Assembly: GCA_900766785.1 (NCBI GenBank)
Contig: CAAFWT010000194.1
Coordinates: 1 to 35,288 of the forward strand
From: an uncultured Paraprevotella sp.
Lineage (GTDB): Bacteria; Bacteroidota; Bacteroidia; Bacteroidales; Bacteroidaceae
DNA: 35,288 nt
Reading direction: 5' to 3'
Shown here in pieces: positions 33,795 through 35,288 of this stretch. The translations under genes and the position numbers were made by a program. The notes under the pieces were generated by a model. That model ran no database searches. It had not been told where the DNA came from and saw only the letters and a list, made by a program, of their open reading frames with translations. How positions within the stretch are numbered: position 1 is the first letter of the stretch; every line of letters starts with the position of its first letter.

Positions 33795-34514
33795 TCACGC
33801 AAATATCTCACGCAGGATTTCCACCGATCGCAGTTCGGGAAACTCAGGCACGTGCAGCCTGTAGTAGGTGATGAGTCCTTCCAGGATGGTATTCCGCTGA
33901 GCACGGTTCATCCTGAAGTATCTCATATTGCTGAATGTCATCTTTGCCAGGATGGGAATACGCGAGGTGTCTTCGGCGGAGACCCAGAACCGATGCTCGG
34001 GAGTGTGGTAGGTCATGACTCCTTCTTTCAAGTCCAGCATGCATCCCCGTTGCCAGTTCTCCGTTCGTGGCCATAGGCCCAGGTAGTGTGTGAGTCTGAT
34101 CATGAATGCCAGATGGAAGTTGGCCAGTCCGTCCGTTGCTTCATCCAGTATTCTCATGCTCTGTGTGACATAGTCAAAGAGTGCTTCGTTGGCCACCTCG
34201 TTCTTCAGGGTGTGATAGAGAAACTCCTGCAGGAAGAGGGCCACCGATGTTCTCACCGGATCCATACCCAAAGCCGTGTAGGGCATAGCCGTCTGCACGT
34301 CATCCAGCAGTTGCAGGGGACGTTGCTGTCTCCATCTGAAACGGATGTCCACGATGGCCAAGGGAGTCAGTAGGGGAGCCCTCAGTCGGCTTCCCTTTCC
34401 TGTCTTAGCCAGGAAACTCACAGTTCCCCTCGATGCCGTGAAGATATCCACTATCATCCCCGTATCGTTGTATCTCACCTTCCTCAGCACGATGCCGTGT
34501 GTACGCTCTTCCAT
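33795..34514 (-). CDS. recO: DNA repair protein RecO
   Basis: The 239-residue protein begins with the RecO OB-fold (GIVLRKVRYNDTGMIVDIFTASRGTVSFLAK) and continues with a helical domain (VALFLQEFLYHTLKNE, FHLAFMIRLTHYLGLWP). RecO works with RecR and RecF to load RecA at gaps and to anneal strands. No CxxC zinc-finger pair is seen. A TAnnTTTG element upstream supports independent transcription divergent from the tRNA-Glu promoter. Confidence 0.92.
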   Translation of the reverse strand: MEERTHGIVLRKVRYNDTGMIVDIFTASRGTVSFLAKTGKGSRLRAPLLTPLAIVDIRFRWRQQRPLQLLDDVQTAMPYTALGMDPVRTSVALFLQEFLYHTLKNEVANEALFDYVTQSMRILDEATDGLANFHLAFMIRLTHYLGLWPRTENWQRGCMLDLKEGVMTYHTPEHRFWVSAEDTSRIPILAKMTFSNMRYFRMNRAQRNTILEGLITYYRLHVPEFPELRSVEILREIFA

Positions 34515-34539
34515 AGGTTTTACTTCGGTTTTGGGAATC

Positions 34540-34547
34540 CAAAGTTA
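34540..34547 (-). promoter_or_regulatory. recO -7 element
   Basis: TAACTTTG on the minus strand is a perfect TAnnTTTG match 25 bases before the recO ATG. No good TTTG box sits at the usual upstream distance, so the promoter may be weak. Confidence 0.4.
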
Positions 34548-34608
34548 CACAAAACCCTCCATCGCTTCTCCTAATTTCCCATTTTTCATCATTTTTCTCC
34601 TGAAATAT

Positions 34609-34639
34609 TTTGTGCGTCAGTGAAAAATACCTACTTTTG
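34609..34639 (+). promoter_or_regulatory. Canonical Bacteroidota promoter of tRNA-Glu
   Basis: TTTG at 34609-34612 and TACTTTTG at 34632-34639 are perfect matches to the -33 and -7 elements with a 19-base spacer. Transcription would start near 34646, about 45 bases before the tRNA. This is the clearest promoter in the window, as expected for a stable RNA. Confidence 0.75.
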
Positions 34640-34690
34640 CAACCGCAATTGGGAGATAACCCCTTTTGCACAGGCAAATGCCGAAGGTAA

Positions 34691-34765
34691 GGTCCCTTCG
34701 TCTATCGGTTAGGACGAGAGATTTTCATTCTCTAAAGAGGAGTTCGACTCTCCTAGGGACTACCA
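34691..34765 (+). tRNA. tRNA-Glu (anticodon TTC)
   Basis: A complete cloverleaf is visible. The acceptor stem GGTCCCT pairs with AGGGACT (one G-T end pair) and the D-loop contains GGTTAG. The anticodon stem AGAGA/TCTCT encloses TTTTCAT with anticodon TTC at 34724-34726, and the T arm is AGGAG-TTCGACT-CTCCT. Discriminator A is at 34762 and CCA is encoded at 34763-34765. It reads Glu codons GAA/GAG. It may be co-transcribed with rpsT. Confidence 0.96.
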
Positions 34766-34846
34766 CAGAATGGAGACAGGTGCGAGGTCACTAAGCCATA
34801 CCACATCAAACTCCACCTTTTTTTTAATAATCAAAATCAAACAGAA

Positions 34847-35101
34847 ATGGCAAATCACAAATCAGCCCTTAAGAGAATTCGTCAGGCAGAAAAGAAAAGA
34901 CTTCACAACAGGTACTATGCTAAGACCATGCGTAATGCTGTTCGTAAGTTGCGTGCAACCACCGACAAGGCTACAGCCATAGAGCTGTATCCCAGCGTAC
35001 AGAAGTCACTCGACAAGCTCGCCAAGCGTAACATCATTCACAAGAACAAGGCCGCAAACCTGAAGTCAAGCTTGGCAAAGCACATCAACAGCTTGGCATA
35101 A
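34847..35101 (+). CDS. rpsT: 30S ribosomal protein S20
   Basis: The 84-residue basic protein begins MANHKSALKRIRQAEK and has the S20 three-helix pattern, with RNRYY-like HNRYYAKTMRNAVRKL and HKNKAANLKSSLAKHI. It binds 16S rRNA early in small-subunit assembly. The 81-base gap from tRNA-Glu has a run of eight or more T with no convincing stem before it, so read-through from the tRNA promoter is likely. A strong terminator follows. Confidence 0.97.
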   Translation: MANHKSALKRIRQAEKKRLHNRYYAKTMRNAVRKLRATTDKATAIELYPSVQKSLDKLAKRNIIHKNKAANLKSSLAKHINSLA

Positions 35102-35151
35102 TCGTTCAGCAAAGAAGTTTCCCTTTTGCTATAGCGGGAACAATGATAGAG

Positions 35152-35182
35152 GCAGTCCTCCCACCGAGGGCTGCTTTTTTTT
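35152..35182 (+). terminator. Rho-independent terminator after rpsT
   Basis: GCAGTCCTC (35152-35160) pairs with GAGGGCTGC (35166-35174) across a CCACC loop, with one G-T pair, followed by eight T. It is the best intrinsic terminator in the window. Confidence 0.9.
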
Positions 35183-35238
35183 GATATCTATGTGCCACTT
35201 CATGTCCGGTACGTATAGTATTAGAGGACTGTGGGGGA

Positions 35239-35253
35239 GATTCCTAAATGAAG
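35239..35253. repeat. 15-bp motif shared inverted with 1327-1341
   Basis: GATTCCTAAATGAAG at 35239-35253 is the exact reverse complement of CTTCATTTAGGAATC at 1327-1341. Both copies lie in intergenic DNA next to C/G-runs (CCCTTTCTCCC and GGGGG). They could belong to a dispersed genomic repeat family, or match by chance. Confidence 0.5.
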
Positions 35254-35288
35254 GTACAGTGTAACCATCCGAAACAAGCCGTCTTGAC

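Noticed and set aside
34801..34830. Terminator between tRNA-Glu and rpsT
   Set aside because: The T-run is real but no convincing stem precedes it; it fits the A/T-rich leader of rpsT.
1..35288. Mobile element, prophage or defence system
   Set aside because: Every substantial gene belongs to core metabolism, cell wall, division, repair or translation; no transposase, integrase or toxin-like gene was seen.

Overview
The window is a Bacteroidota chromosome segment, most likely Bacteroidales and Prevotella-like. The placement is inferred from gene content and synteny. Support comes from TTTG / TAnnTTTG promoter elements instead of -35/-10 boxes, A/T-rich leaders without Shine-Dalgarno sequences, a PASTA-carrying FtsI, a RicT-GldH pair, and a large secreted carboxypeptidase-regulatory/MG2 protein. 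All 30 protein genes and the one tRNA look intact; only the first gene is cut, by the window edge.

Layout. 1-945: end of glycyl-tRNA synthetase and an FKBP-type lipoprotein, then a terminator. 946-1562: a repeat-rich non-coding stretch with four tandem 21-bp units. 1563-9739 (+): the large MG2 protein, metF, holB, ricT and gldH. 9736-16130 (-): a cell-elongation operon read purH(IMP cyclohydrolase)-mreB-mreC-mreD-mrdA-rodA. 16131-16498: a gap holding a purH promoter and a pair of LacI/PurR-type palindromes. 16499-17302 (-): a cyclophilin. 17584-33255 (+): the dcw cluster mraZ-rsmH-ftsL-ftsI-murE-mraY-murD-ftsW-murG-murC-ftsQ-ftsA-ftsZ, followed by yqeY. 33795-34514 (-): recO. 34691-35101 (+): tRNA-Glu and rpsT with a strong terminator.

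The genes cooperate closely. MurE/D/C, MraY and MurG make lipid II. FtsW-FtsI use it at the division septum positioned by FtsZ/FtsA/FtsQ/FtsL. RodA-PBP2 use it in the side wall under MreB/C/D. The elongation and division modules therefore sit side by side but on opposite strands, separated by the cyclophilin gene.

I found no mobile element, CRISPR array, phage gene or unknown multigene system. The points most worth following are regulatory or architectural: a TGGGN-N5-TGGGN MraZ-type operator on the mraZ promoter, a 22-bp-spaced pair of PurR-like palindromes upstream of purH, a PurH reduced to its cyclohydrolase domain, the tandem-repeat intergenic region, and a 15-bp motif shared in inverted orientation by the two ends of the window.
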